64,000 nucleotides of DNA from Scandinavium hiltneri (GTDB lineage Bacteria; Pseudomonadota; Gammaproteobacteria; Enterobacterales; Enterobacteriaceae): positions 1 to 64,000 of the forward strand of contig NZ_JALIGE010000068.1 of NCBI RefSeq assembly GCF_024764835.1, read 5' to 3'. This document shows positions 43,818 to 51,737 of this stretch, piece after piece (position 1 is the first letter of the stretch; every line of letters starts with the position of its first letter). Under the pieces are notes generated by a model. The model was not told where the DNA came from and made no database searches. It saw nothing but the letters and a program-made list of their open reading frames with translations. The position numbers and the translations under genes are program-made.

Positions 43818-44180
43818 TTATGCGCCGTATTTCTTCTGCCAGGCCAGCACCAGACGCTCGCCCAATTCTTCTTTATCCATAAAGCCGAAGCCCAGTACGT
43901 TCGCGCCTTCGTTAATTGCGGTAACGCCTTCATCCACTGAGCGCATGCCGTATTTTGCTTTGTAACCGTGCTTGGTCTGCGCGGTAATCGCACCTGCGCC
44001 GCCGCTGCCGCAGAAGGAGATGCCGAAGGTGGCATTTTCTGCTTTCATCACGTCGCCCAGTTTCATATCAGCAGCCACGCCCGGCACGACTACCGCACGA
44101 CCACCGGCCTTTTCCACACCTGCTGCAACTTTCTGACCTTTGCCCAGACGATCGCCAATCACTACGGTAATTTGTTCCAT
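43818..44180 (-). CDS. Glycine-rich SFCGS family protein
   Basis: Soluble protein of 120 residues with the family signature GISFCGSGGAGAIT around the single Cys57, glycine-rich on both sides. Size, an exposed-looking cysteine in a small-residue loop, and its place beside permease-like genes recall a PTS EIIB, but the CxxGxST signature is absent, so this is analogy, not homology that I can show. It starts MEQITVVIGDRLGKGQKVAA after an AGGAG site. Function unknown. Confidence 0.8.
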   Translation of the reverse strand: MEQITVVIGDRLGKGQKVAAGVEKAGGRAVVVPGVAADMKLGDVMKAENATFGISFCGSGGAGAITAQTKHGYKAKYGMRSVDEGVTAINEGANVLGFGFMDKEELGERLVLAWQKKYGA

Positions 44181-44190
44181 GTTTTTCTCC

Positions 44191-44520
44191 TTAAAGGTTT
44201 TCTTTCGCTACTTCGAAGTGCACCGACAACAGCCAGGCTTCTTCATCCGGAAGGTTGCCGAACTGCGCTACCACTTCGCGGGCAAGCGACATTGAATCGG
44301 GTGAAATTTCTTCAAACAGGCTGGCTTCTACTTCTGGCAGCGGCTCGCCGGTAATGGATCGGTGTGCCATTGCGCGGACATGAGATGTCAGCATTTGCTC
44401 CTGGACGGCGTTCGGGATAATGCCATGACCTTTCAGCAGGCTGTAAACCTGGCTCAGCATGCGTGTCGCAAGCTCTTCTGTCTGACTCCCAACGTCGGTA
44501 ATAACTGCTCCGTTGTTCAC
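44191..44520 (-). CDS. Single-PRD protein, first gene of the DUF4310 cluster
   Basis: Protein of about 109 residues with one PTS regulation domain: candidate phospho-histidines lie in TSHVRAMAHRS and LLSVHFEVA. It has no visible DNA- or RNA-binding domain, so it may be a phosphorylation-sensing partner. The frame is open to a GTG at 44637, but that extension would read through the palindrome and looks non-coding; I prefer the GTG at 44518-44520 (VNNGAVITDVGSQTEE). The start remains uncertain. It matches the EF_0829-type PRD proteins known from the same cluster in Enterococcus and Aeromonas. Confidence 0.7.
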   Translation of the reverse strand: MNNGAVITDVGSQTEELATRMLSQVYSLLKGHGIIPNAVQEQMLTSHVRAMAHRSITGEPLPEVEASLFEEISPDSMSLAREVVAQFGNLPDEEAWLLSVHFEVAKENL

Positions 44521-44589
44521 TCTTCTGACCCCGTTTGTTGCGTCTGACTTAAAACTAACGTGGGCGGTGTTGGGTTTGTAGCGAGTTGT

Positions 44590-44609
44590 TTTCCACTTCG
44601 AAGTGGAAA
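44590..44609. promoter_or_regulatory. Perfect 20-bp palindrome before the PRD gene
   Basis: TTTCCACTTCGAAGTGGAAA is a perfect inverted repeat without spacer, about 70 bases before the preferred PRD gene start. It is a candidate operator for the cluster regulator or another repressor; a hairpin role in RNA is less likely because there is no loop. Confidence 0.65.
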
Positions 44610-44673
44610 GGGGAGAGGCGGGAGTGATCTGTCCCACATAATTTCACTGAATACGGATTAAATGCTAGATAAG

Positions 44674-44689
44674 CGTGATGAATATCACG
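44674..44689. promoter_or_regulatory. CRP-like site of the DUF4310 cluster
   Basis: CGTGATGAATATCACG is a perfect inverted repeat containing GTGA-N6-TCAC, the CRP core. Its centre is about 41 bases before the start inferred from the -10 at 44648-44653, the class II activator position, so cAMP-CRP activation is plausible. Confidence 0.6.
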
Positions 44690-44801
44690 GGAAACGGCTG
44701 AAAAGAGAGCAGGAGAAAGTGGAAAAACGTTGCGAGCTTTCGCGTAAAACTGTGATGTCGATAAGCTTTTATGATGACTTAGGGGAGAATGACGGGGATA
44801 G

Positions 44802-44830
44802 CTGCCAGGGAAAAGGGTTTTCCCTGGCAG
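44802..44830. terminator. Hairpin after cybC
   Basis: CTGCCAGGGAAAA, loop GGG, TTTTCCCTGGCAG: a perfect 13-bp stem beginning 14 bases after the cybC stop (minus strand). The U-run is inside the stem rather than after it, so the termination efficiency is uncertain; it separates cybC from the next operon. Confidence 0.65.
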
Positions 44831-44843
44831 GGTAACAGTGAAA

Positions 44844-45227
44844 TTAACGGTATTTTTTGTGGTACGTATTGCGCGTTCCGGCGAGATCAAGCGCCACGCC
44901 CTGCGCTTCCTTGATTTTGCCTTCGTTGGCAAATTTGGTGGCGCTGTCAATCTGGCCGATCAGAATATCCAGGCCGTGGCGGTAATCTTTCATTTCCGCG
45001 CTGTCTGCCGCTTTGTCTTCCAGTTTCGGTGGCGTTTGCTTCTGGGCATCGAGCGCCGCAGTACGCATTTTGCCGAGGGCATCTTTCATCGCCGCGGCAT
45101 CATCGGTTTTCTGCACCACTTTCAGGTTTTCAGACAGGGTGTCCATGTCATCGCCCAGATCGGCAAACGCCGGGGCAGCACTCATCAGCGCCGTGACGGC
45201 CAATAAAGCCAGTACTTTCTTACGCAT
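44844..45227 (-). CDS. cybC: Cytochrome b562
   Basis: Periplasmic four-helix-bundle haem protein of 127 residues. A signal peptide (MRKKVLALLAVTALMSAAPAFA, 22 residues) is followed by the mature chain ADLGDDMDTL, in which Met7 is the first haem ligand; the second ligand is the histidine in NTYHKKYR near the C-terminus. It carries non-covalent haem b and transfers electrons in the periplasm; its physiological partner is not established. Located downstream of pmbA with a 65-base gap. Confidence 0.96.
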   Translation of the reverse strand: MRKKVLALLAVTALMSAAPAFADLGDDMDTLSENLKVVQKTDDAAAMKDALGKMRTAALDAQKQTPPKLEDKAADSAEMKDYRHGLDILIGQIDSATKFANEGKIKEAQGVALDLAGTRNTYHKKYR

Positions 45228-45292
45228 TGCTCACTTCCTTTTTTATTATTTAACAGGCGCAGCGCGGCAGGTCGCGCCACCATGAGAACACT

Positions 45293-46645
45293 TTATTGGC
45301 CCGCGATCTTCATTTCCGGCAGCAGTACAGAACCGCACTGAATGTTGCTCCGCGTTTCGATATCGTCGGCCACGGTCACGATATTACGCCACATATCTTT
45401 CAGGTTTCCGGCGATGGTGATTTCACTCACCGGATACTGGATTTCACCGTTTTCAACCCAGAAGCCTGATGCGCCGCGGGAGTAATCACCCGTTACGCCA
45501 CTCACACCCTGCCCCATCAATTCGGTGACGACAAGGCCCGTGCCCATCTCTTTAAGCAACTTTTCAAAACTCAAACCCTGGCCCTGAATGCGCCAGTTAT
45601 GAATGCCGCCAGCATGACCGGTGCTTTTCAGCCCCAGTTTGCGGGCAGAGTAGTTGGTCAGCAGCCATTGCGTCAGGATCCCGTCCTTAATGATGTCGCG
45701 ACGGGAGGTCACGACGCCTTCGCTGTCGAACGGCGTTGATGCCAGGCCTTTCAGCAGATGTGGATGCTCTTCGATAGTCAGCCATTCCGGCAGAATTTGC
45801 TGCCCGAGTGAGTCCAGCAGGAACGTCGACTTGCGGTATACCGCGCCGCCGGCAATGGCGCCGACCAGATGGCCAAACAGCCCGGTTGCCACTTCATTGG
45901 CAAAAATCACCGGCGCTTTCATGGTGGACAGTTTACGCGGAGACAGACGAGACAACGTGCGTCGCGCGCAGTCTTCGCCGACAGCTTCCGGATCGAGCAG
46001 GTCGCCCATCGCACGGCCAATGGTGTACGCGTAGTCGCGTTCCATGTCGCCATTTTCTTCGGCGATAACGCAGCTCGAGAGTGAATGGCGGGTGGAGCAA
46101 TAGCTCTGCAGCATGCCGTGGCTGTTGCCGAACACTTTCACACCGTAATGGCTGTTGAAGCTGCCGCCTTCGGTATTGGTGATGCGTTTGTCGGCCTTCA
46201 ACGCCGCTTGTTCAGCGCGCGCAGCCAGCTCAATGGCTTCGTCTGGCGTCACTTCTGCCGGGTGGAACAGATCGAGATCCGGCGCGTCAAAGGCCAGTAA
46301 CTCTTTTTCCGCCACGCCCGCGTACGGGTCAGGCGAGGTATAACGTGCGATATCCAGTGCGGCCTGCACAGTACGCGCGACGGCGTCCGGGCTTAAATCC
46401 GTGGTGGACGCGCTGCCTTTGCGATTCTGATGGTAAACCGTAATCCCCAGGGCGCCGTCGCTGTTAAACTCGACGTTTTCCACTTCGCCGTAGCGCGTGC
46501 TGACGCTGATCCCGGTCGATTTACTGACTCCGACCTCTGCACTATCAGACTTGCCTGCCGCCAGCTCGAGTGCGGTGGAGACGGCTTTTTCCAGTGCTTT
46601 ACGCTGTTCTGCAACCTGTGTGATTACTTTCATCGCTAATGCCAT
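45293..46645 (-). CDS. pmbA: PmbA/TldE metalloprotease subunit
   Basis: Protein of 450 residues, the E. coli length. Together with TldD it forms the TldD/TldE heterodimeric protease that processes microcin B17 and degrades the CcdA antitoxin; TldE itself lacks the zinc motif. It starts MALAMKVITQVAEQRKALEK and ends SVLLPEMKIAGQ, both nearly identical to E. coli. It is divergent from darP with 94 bases between them. Confidence 0.97.
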   Translation of the reverse strand: MALAMKVITQVAEQRKALEKAVSTALELAAGKSDSAEVGVSKSTGISVSTRYGEVENVEFNSDGALGITVYHQNRKGSASTTDLSPDAVARTVQAALDIARYTSPDPYAGVAEKELLAFDAPDLDLFHPAEVTPDEAIELAARAEQAALKADKRITNTEGGSFNSHYGVKVFGNSHGMLQSYCSTRHSLSSCVIAEENGDMERDYAYTIGRAMGDLLDPEAVGEDCARRTLSRLSPRKLSTMKAPVIFANEVATGLFGHLVGAIAGGAVYRKSTFLLDSLGQQILPEWLTIEEHPHLLKGLASTPFDSEGVVTSRRDIIKDGILTQWLLTNYSARKLGLKSTGHAGGIHNWRIQGQGLSFEKLLKEMGTGLVVTELMGQGVSGVTGDYSRGASGFWVENGEIQYPVSEITIAGNLKDMWRNIVTVADDIETRSNIQCGSVLLPEMKIAGQ

Positions 46646-46739
46646 AATGTAGAAAGGAGTTTATTGAAGTCTAACAGAGAACCGTTTTTCAGTGCGCTCC
46701 TTAACTGATAACATGTGTCTCTTTTTTTAGGAGCCTGAG

Positions 46740-47294
46740 ATGATAAAGCAGCCCGATGACTGGCTCGACGACGTGCCCGGTGATGACAAGATTGAAGATG
46801 AAGATAATGAAATCATCTGGGTCAGTAAAAGTGAAATTAAACGCGACGCCGAGGAATTAAAAGATCTCGGGGCCGAAATCGTAGAGCTGGGTAAAAACGC
46901 GCTGGACAAAATCCCGCTCGATGACGACCTGCGTGCCGCCGTTGAACTGGCACAGCGGATCAAGAAAGAAGGCCGTCGCCGTCAGATGCAGCTGATCGGC
47001 AAAATGCTGCGAAACCGTGACGTAGACCCAATCCGTCAGGCGCTCGACAAGCTGAAAAACCGCCACAACCAGCAGGTTGCCCTATTCCACAAACTGGAAC
47101 AGCTGCGCGATCGTCTGGTAGATGAAGGGGATGATGTGGTCGCGGAAGTGCTGAATCTGTGGCCGGATGCCGACCGTCAGCAGTTGCGTTCGCTTATCCG
47201 TAACGCGAAGAAAGAGAAAGAAGGCAATAAGCCGCCGAAATCTTCGCGTCTGATTTTCCAGTATCTGCGCGAGCTCGCGGAAAACGCTAAGTAA
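46740..47294 (+). CDS. darP: DarP (YjgA), 50S ribosomal subunit maturation factor
   Basis: Protein of 184 residues, about the E. coli length. DarP associates with late 50S precursors and helps peptidyl-transferase centre maturation. The acidic N-terminus (PDDWLDDVPGDDKIEDED) is followed by a basic helical body, typical of DUF615. TTTAGGAGCC precedes the ATG. It is monocistronic, divergent from pmbA, and followed by REP units. Confidence 0.95.
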   Translation: MIKQPDDWLDDVPGDDKIEDEDNEIIWVSKSEIKRDAEELKDLGAEIVELGKNALDKIPLDDDLRAAVELAQRIKKEGRRRQMQLIGKMLRNRDVDPIRQALDKLKNRHNQQVALFHKLEQLRDRLVDEGDDVVAEVLNLWPDADRQQLRSLIRNAKKEKEGNKPPKSSRLIFQYLRELAENAK

Positions 47295-47299
47295 ATCAT

Positions 47300-47408
47300 T
47301 GCCGGATGGCGCTGCGCTTATCCGGCCTACGATGCTGTAGGCCTGGTAAGCAAAGCACAGTTCGTGCCCGTGATGCTGTAGGCCCGGCAAGCAAAGCGCC
47401 ACCGGGCG
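47300..47408. repeat. BIME cluster between darP and mpl
   Basis: Two or three palindromic units: GCCGGATGGCGCTGCGCTTA with TCCGGCC, then GTAGGCCTGGTAAGCAAAGC, and GTAGGCCCGGCAAGCAAAGC with GCCACCGGGC, filling the gap between convergent genes. Confidence 0.85.
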
Positions 47409-47414
47409 TGTCGG

Positions 47415-48794
47415 TTACTCTTCCGCTGCTACTTCCGCTTTTCTCGCCAGCATATCTAACAGCTTTTGATGGATCCCGCCAAAACCCCCGTTACTCATCA
47501 CCAGAATGTGATCACCCGGCTGTGCGGATTTCGCGATCATGTCGACCAGCGTATCCACGTCAGCGCTGAAATGCGCAGGCTGAATGCACGCTTCCGCCAC
47601 TTCCGCGACCTGCCACGGAATGTGCTGCGGCTGTAACAGGAACACTTCATCAGCCCGGCCGAGAGACGGAGCAAGATCGTCTTTGCAGATGCCCATTTTC
47701 ATGGTGTTAGAACGCGGCTCCAGCACGGCGAGAATACGCGCCGTTCCGCCGACTTTGCCACGCAGCGCCTGCAGCGTCGCGAGGATTGCGGTCGGATGAT
47801 GCGCGAAATCGTCGTACACGGTGACACCGTTGGCTTCGCCGCGCAGCTCCAGACGACGACGGGCGTTGACGAACGAGCCCAGCGCCTCTGCCGCATCGGC
47901 AGGCTTCACGCCCACGTGACGCGCGGCAGCAATCGCCATCAGGCCATTGTGCATGTTGTGCTCGCCCACCAGGCCCCATTTCACCTGACCGACTTTTTCA
48001 CCGTCGAGGAACACTTCCCATTCGGCTGCATCAGTGGTGATTTTCTTCGCCTGCCAGTGACCCTGTTCGCCCACCAGTTCCTGCTCGCTCCAGCAGCCCA
48101 TCGCCAGCGTTTGCTTCAGGTTGATGTCGTTTTCCGGCGCGATAATACGACCCTGGCCCGGCACGATGCGCACCAGGTGGTGGAACTGTTTCTGAATCGC
48201 TTTCAGATCGTCAAAAATATCCGCATGATCGAACTCAAGGTTGTTGAGGATCAGCGTGCGCGGGCAGTAATGCACGAATTTGGAACGCTTGTCGAAGAAC
48301 GCGCAGTCATATTCATCGGCTTCTATCACGAAGAACGGGCTGTCGCCCAGACGCGCGGAAACGTCGAAGTTGCCCGGTACGCCGCCGATCACAAAACCGG
48401 GTTTATACCCGCAGGCTTCGAGGATCCACGTCGCCATCCCGGCGGTGGTGGTTTTTCCGTGGGTACCGGCAACGGCCACGACCCAGCGGTCGCGCAGGAC
48501 AAAGTCATGCAGCCACTGCGGGCCAGACATATACGGAATGTTTTTCTCGAGCACCGCTTCAACGCACGGATTGCCACGAGTCATGGCGTTACCAATGATA
48601 ACCAGATCCGGCTGCGGCTCGAGCTGGCTCGCGTCATAGCCCTGGATCAGGTCAATACCCTGCTCTTCCAGCAGCGTGCTCATCGGCGGATACACATTGG
48701 CGTCCGAACCGGTCACTTCATGGCCCAGGGAACGAGCCAGCATCGCCAGTCCGCCCATAAAAGTGCCACAAATCCCCAAAATATGAATGCGCAT
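47415..48794 (-). CDS. mpl: Mpl, murein tripeptide ligase
   Basis: UDP-N-acetylmuramate:L-alanyl-gamma-D-glutamyl-meso-diaminopimelate ligase of 459 residues, which reuses the tripeptide from cell-wall turnover. It belongs to the Mur ligase family: ATP loop VAGTHGKTTTAGM (about 109-121), central EADEYDCAF, and DFAHHPTAI in the C-terminal domain. Cytoplasmic. It is divergent from fbp. Confidence 0.97.
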   Translation of the reverse strand: MRIHILGICGTFMGGLAMLARSLGHEVTGSDANVYPPMSTLLEEQGIDLIQGYDASQLEPQPDLVIIGNAMTRGNPCVEAVLEKNIPYMSGPQWLHDFVLRDRWVVAVAGTHGKTTTAGMATWILEACGYKPGFVIGGVPGNFDVSARLGDSPFFVIEADEYDCAFFDKRSKFVHYCPRTLILNNLEFDHADIFDDLKAIQKQFHHLVRIVPGQGRIIAPENDINLKQTLAMGCWSEQELVGEQGHWQAKKITTDAAEWEVFLDGEKVGQVKWGLVGEHNMHNGLMAIAAARHVGVKPADAAEALGSFVNARRRLELRGEANGVTVYDDFAHHPTAILATLQALRGKVGGTARILAVLEPRSNTMKMGICKDDLAPSLGRADEVFLLQPQHIPWQVAEVAEACIQPAHFSADVDTLVDMIAKSAQPGDHILVMSNGGFGGIHQKLLDMLARKAEVAAEE

Positions 48795-48974
48795 ACGTCA
48801 TTATCCCTCTTTCATCAGCCGCGTATTTTACCCTCATGTGAGCAGGCTGAGAAACGCATTTCGGTTAATTCCGTAATTTGCTGGCGCGATTCACCATTAC
48901 GCGGGATTTTGAATTGTTGTTAAGATTGTTGGACATTAACCGCTTTACTCAACATCAAATGCAGGGAAAGTGTT

Positions 48975-49973
48975 ATGAAAACGTTAGGTGAATTTATTGT
49001 CGAAAAGCAGCACGAGTTCTCTCATGCGACCGGGGAGCTCACTGCTTTGCTGTCGGCAATAAAGCTCGGCGCCAAGATCATCCACCGCGATATCAACAAG
49101 GCCGGTCTGGTCGATATCCTGGGTGCCAGCGGGGCTGAAAATATTCAGGGCGAAACGCAGCAGAAGCTGGACCTGTTCGCCAATGAAAAGCTGAAAGCCG
49201 CACTGAGAGCCCGTGATATCGTGGCCGGAATTGCCTCCGAAGAAGAAGACGAAATTGTCGTTTTCGACGGCTGCGAGCACGCCAAGTACGTGGTGTTGAT
49301 GGATCCGCTGGACGGCTCGTCCAACATCGATGTTAACGTCTCCGTCGGCACTATCTTCTCCATCTACCGTCGCGTGACGCCTGTCGGCACACCGGTAACT
49401 GAAGAAGATTTCCTGCAACCCGGCCACAAACAGGTCGCGGCCGGTTACGTGGTTTACGGCTCCTCGACCATGCTGGTGTACACCACCGGCTGCGGCGTGC
49501 ACGCCTTCACTTACGACCCTTCGCTCGGCGTGTTCTGCCTGTGCCAGGAGCGCATGCGCTTCCCGGACAAGGGCAACACCTATTCAATCAACGAAGGTAA
49601 CTACATCAAATTCCCGATGGGCGTGAAGAAGTATCTGAAGTTCTGTCAGGAAGAAGATAAGCACACCCAACGCCCGTATACCTCACGCTATATCGGTTCT
49701 CTGGTGGCGGATTTCCACCGTAATCTGCTGAAGGGTGGGATTTATTTGTACCCAAGCACCGCCAGCCACCCGGAAGGGAAACTGCGTCTGCTGTACGAAT
49801 GCAACCCGATGGCCTTCCTGGCCGAACAGGCGGGCGGCAAGGCCAGCGACGGTAAAGACCGCATTCTGGATATCGTTCCGGACACGCTGCACCAGCGCCG
49901 TCCGTTCTTCGTCGGTAACGAGCATATGGTCGACGATGTGGAACGCTTAATTCGCGAGTTCCCTGAGGCGTAA
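48975..49973 (+). CDS. fbp: Fructose-1,6-bisphosphatase, class I
   Basis: Gluconeogenic phosphatase of 332 residues, the E. coli length. The metal-binding sequence is VLMDPLDGSSNIDVN (about 112-126), and the sugar-phosphate lysine site near the end is GGKASDGKDRILDI. It hydrolyses fructose-1,6-bisphosphate and is inhibited by AMP in this class. The start at 48975 follows AGGGAAAG. It is convergent with the chemoreceptor gene. Confidence 0.98.
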   Translation: MKTLGEFIVEKQHEFSHATGELTALLSAIKLGAKIIHRDINKAGLVDILGASGAENIQGETQQKLDLFANEKLKAALRARDIVAGIASEEEDEIVVFDGCEHAKYVVLMDPLDGSSNIDVNVSVGTIFSIYRRVTPVGTPVTEEDFLQPGHKQVAAGYVVYGSSTMLVYTTGCGVHAFTYDPSLGVFCLCQERMRFPDKGNTYSINEGNYIKFPMGVKKYLKFCQEEDKHTQRPYTSRYIGSLVADFHRNLLKGGIYLYPSTASHPEGKLRLLYECNPMAFLAEQAGGKASDGKDRILDIVPDTLHQRRPFFVGNEHMVDDVERLIREFPEA

Positions 49974-50087
49974 TTTGATAAGGGGAGCGTGATGCTCCCC
50001 TTATCCCGTTCACGTTCTGCACGGGTTGCGGAACCTGCTAACCATTTGGTGAACGGAACAATTCCACCGAGCTGAGCGACTCCCGCA

Positions 50088-51656
50088 CTACGCCGCCTGA
50101 TTCTGCAATCTAAACGACGCCATGGCTTCCATCAGTTCGCGGGACTGCTCTTCCAGCGAGCGGGTTGCGGCGGAAGACTGCTGAACCAGCGCCGCATTCT
50201 GTTGCGCGGTTTCATCCATCTGAATCACCGCAATATTCACCTGCTCAATGCCACGACTCTGCTCCTGCGACGCGCTGGCAATTTCGCGCATCAGTGTAGT
50301 CATGCGCATCACTTCAGACGCGATTTCGTCCATCGTTTCCCCGGCCTGCTGCGCCAGTTCGCTGCCTTCGCTGACGTGCGTTTGTGAATCACTGATCAGG
50401 GTGCGGATTTCTTTCGCTGCATCGGCGCTGCGGCTCGCCAGATTACGCACTTCACCGGCGACCACGGCGAAACCGCGCCCCTGTTCACCGGCGCGTGCCG
50501 CTTCGACAGACGCATTCAGCGCCAGAATATTGGTCTGGAAGGCAATCCCGTCAATTACGCTGAGGATGTCGCCGATGCGGCTGGAGCTGCCTGAAATATC
50601 GCGCATTTTCTCAATGACATAACACACCATTTCGCTGCCGCGATCGGCGGTATCCGACACCGTTTTCGCCAGCTGGTGCGCCTGCCCGGCGTTGTCGGCA
50701 TTCTGTTTCACCGTCGCCGTTATCTGCTCCATGCTCGCCGCCGTTTGCTCCAGCGAGGTCGCCGTGGATTCGGTGCGCTGCGCCAGATTATTGTTGCCTG
50801 CGGTCAGTTCACGGCTGCCGATATCAATCTGCGAACTGGCGTCGCGCACCCGCAGCACTGAACCCATCAGCGATTCACGCATTTCGCTTATCGCCGCGTT
50901 CAGACGGTTGATCTCCCGGCTTACCAGCGCATTATCACTGTGGGTCAGATTGCCCGCCGCCACCTGTTCGAGCTGCACAATCGCGGTGTTCAGCGGCTTG
51001 AGCAGCATGTTGCGCAGCGCCAGCCAGGCCAGCACAATCACGCCGGCAGTCAGCAGAATCGCGATAACCATCAGCGTCATCACCCGGTTTTTACTCTTTT
51101 GAACCACGTTCACTTCGGCCTGTCCGCGGCTGTCTACCCACGTCTGAAACGCCTGCATGTCGTTATCAAACTGGCGGGAAACCGGGATCAGATGATTTTC
51201 CAGCAGATCGTAATAGCGGTCTGCGCTTTGCTGATTCAGCGCCGCCAGCATCGGGGTGATGCCCTGTTGGTTATAGGCGGCGTAGCTTTTTGCCACCTTC
51301 GCCAGCAGCTGTGCGCCCTGCTTATCGTCGATCGTCGAGGCAATCACCTCAGTCAGCGTTTTCTGCGCCGTCGTGACTTCACGATTGATGTTTTGTACCG
51401 ATTTTGCCGCGTCGTCGAGCATCCCGATTTCCATCAACCGGACCGCCTGACCCGCTTCGTTCCGCGCGCGCAGAATAAGCGTATAGCCCTTGTTGAGCTG
51501 GACAAGTTGCTCACCCTGTAGGTGATTAATGCGCGTGAGAGAAGACGAGCTTTTAGTGAGAGCGTAAATACCAATGCCGCTGACCAGCAGCAGAAGAAGG
51601 GTCATCACGGCCAGTAAAGAAAGCAGGCCGGTACGGATTGAAAGCTTTTTCAGCAT
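50088..51656 (-). CDS. Methyl-accepting chemotaxis protein (Tar-type sensor)
   Basis: Chemoreceptor of 522 residues: TM1 (about 11-31), a Tar-like four-helix periplasmic domain (32-190), TM2 (192-213), HAMP (about 214-267) and a signalling domain (270-515) with the tip IDGIAFQTNILALNASVEAARAGEQGRGF. The C-terminus is SFRLQNQAA and lacks the NWETF-type CheR/CheB tether of Tar and Tsr, so it resembles a low-abundance receptor. It lies 81 bases after yjfF on the same strand and may be the last gene of the galactofuranose operon. The ligand is unknown. Confidence 0.9.
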   Translation of the reverse strand: MLKKLSIRTGLLSLLAVMTLLLLLVSGIGIYALTKSSSSLTRINHLQGEQLVQLNKGYTLILRARNEAGQAVRLMEIGMLDDAAKSVQNINREVTTAQKTLTEVIASTIDDKQGAQLLAKVAKSYAAYNQQGITPMLAALNQQSADRYYDLLENHLIPVSRQFDNDMQAFQTWVDSRGQAEVNVVQKSKNRVMTLMVIAILLTAGVIVLAWLALRNMLLKPLNTAIVQLEQVAAGNLTHSDNALVSREINRLNAAISEMRESLMGSVLRVRDASSQIDIGSRELTAGNNNLAQRTESTATSLEQTAASMEQITATVKQNADNAGQAHQLAKTVSDTADRGSEMVCYVIEKMRDISGSSSRIGDILSVIDGIAFQTNILALNASVEAARAGEQGRGFAVVAGEVRNLASRSADAAKEIRTLISDSQTHVSEGSELAQQAGETMDEIASEVMRMTTLMREIASASQEQSRGIEQVNIAVIQMDETAQQNAALVQQSSAATRSLEEQSRELMEAMASFRLQNQAA

Positions 51657-51663
51657 GATGTCA

Positions 51664-51718
51664 TTCCCGGTAGCAAAGAGACGTTCAGAAAAAGAGAAGT
51701 ATCGGCTGCTACCGGGAA
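51664..51718 (-). promoter_or_regulatory. Inverted repeat covering the chemoreceptor ribosome-binding site
   Basis: TTCCCGGTAGCA (51664-51675) and TGCTACCGGGAA (51707-51718) are exact complements, 12 bp, around a 31-base loop. In the minus-strand mRNA the 3' arm includes the GGGA Shine-Dalgarno sequence just before the ATG, so the stem could hide it. No T-run follows, so it is not a standard terminator. Confidence 0.55.
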
Positions 51719-51737
51719 ATCTTGAGGGTTCAGTACG

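Larger units (their letters stand above)
44521..44843 (-). promoter_or_regulatory. Control region of the DUF4310 cluster
   Basis: About 320 bases without a gene between cybC and the PRD gene. Read on the minus strand it holds the cybC end hairpin (44802-44830), a CRP-like dyad (44674-44689), a possible -10 TATTCA (44648-44653) and the 20-bp palindrome (44590-44609), in that order. If the -10 is right, transcription starts near 44640 and the palindrome lies in the 5' leader. Confidence 0.55.

Noticed and set aside
44210..44219. A second copy of the palindrome core ACTTCGAAGT at the end of the PRD gene
   Set aside because: It encodes part of the conserved VHFEVA stretch of the PRD domain, the palindrome does not extend outward, and coding constraint explains it.
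44521..44637. N-terminal extension of the PRD protein from a GTG at 44637
   Set aside because: The extension would translate the 20-bp palindrome, has no recognisable domain and no Shine-Dalgarno sequence; the shorter protein fits the single-PRD family better.
44520..44640. A BglG-type antiterminator target (RAT) and leader terminator before the PRD gene
   Set aside because: No GC stem with a T-run is present in the leader, and the cluster regulator has DNA-binding HTH domains rather than a CAT RNA-binding domain.
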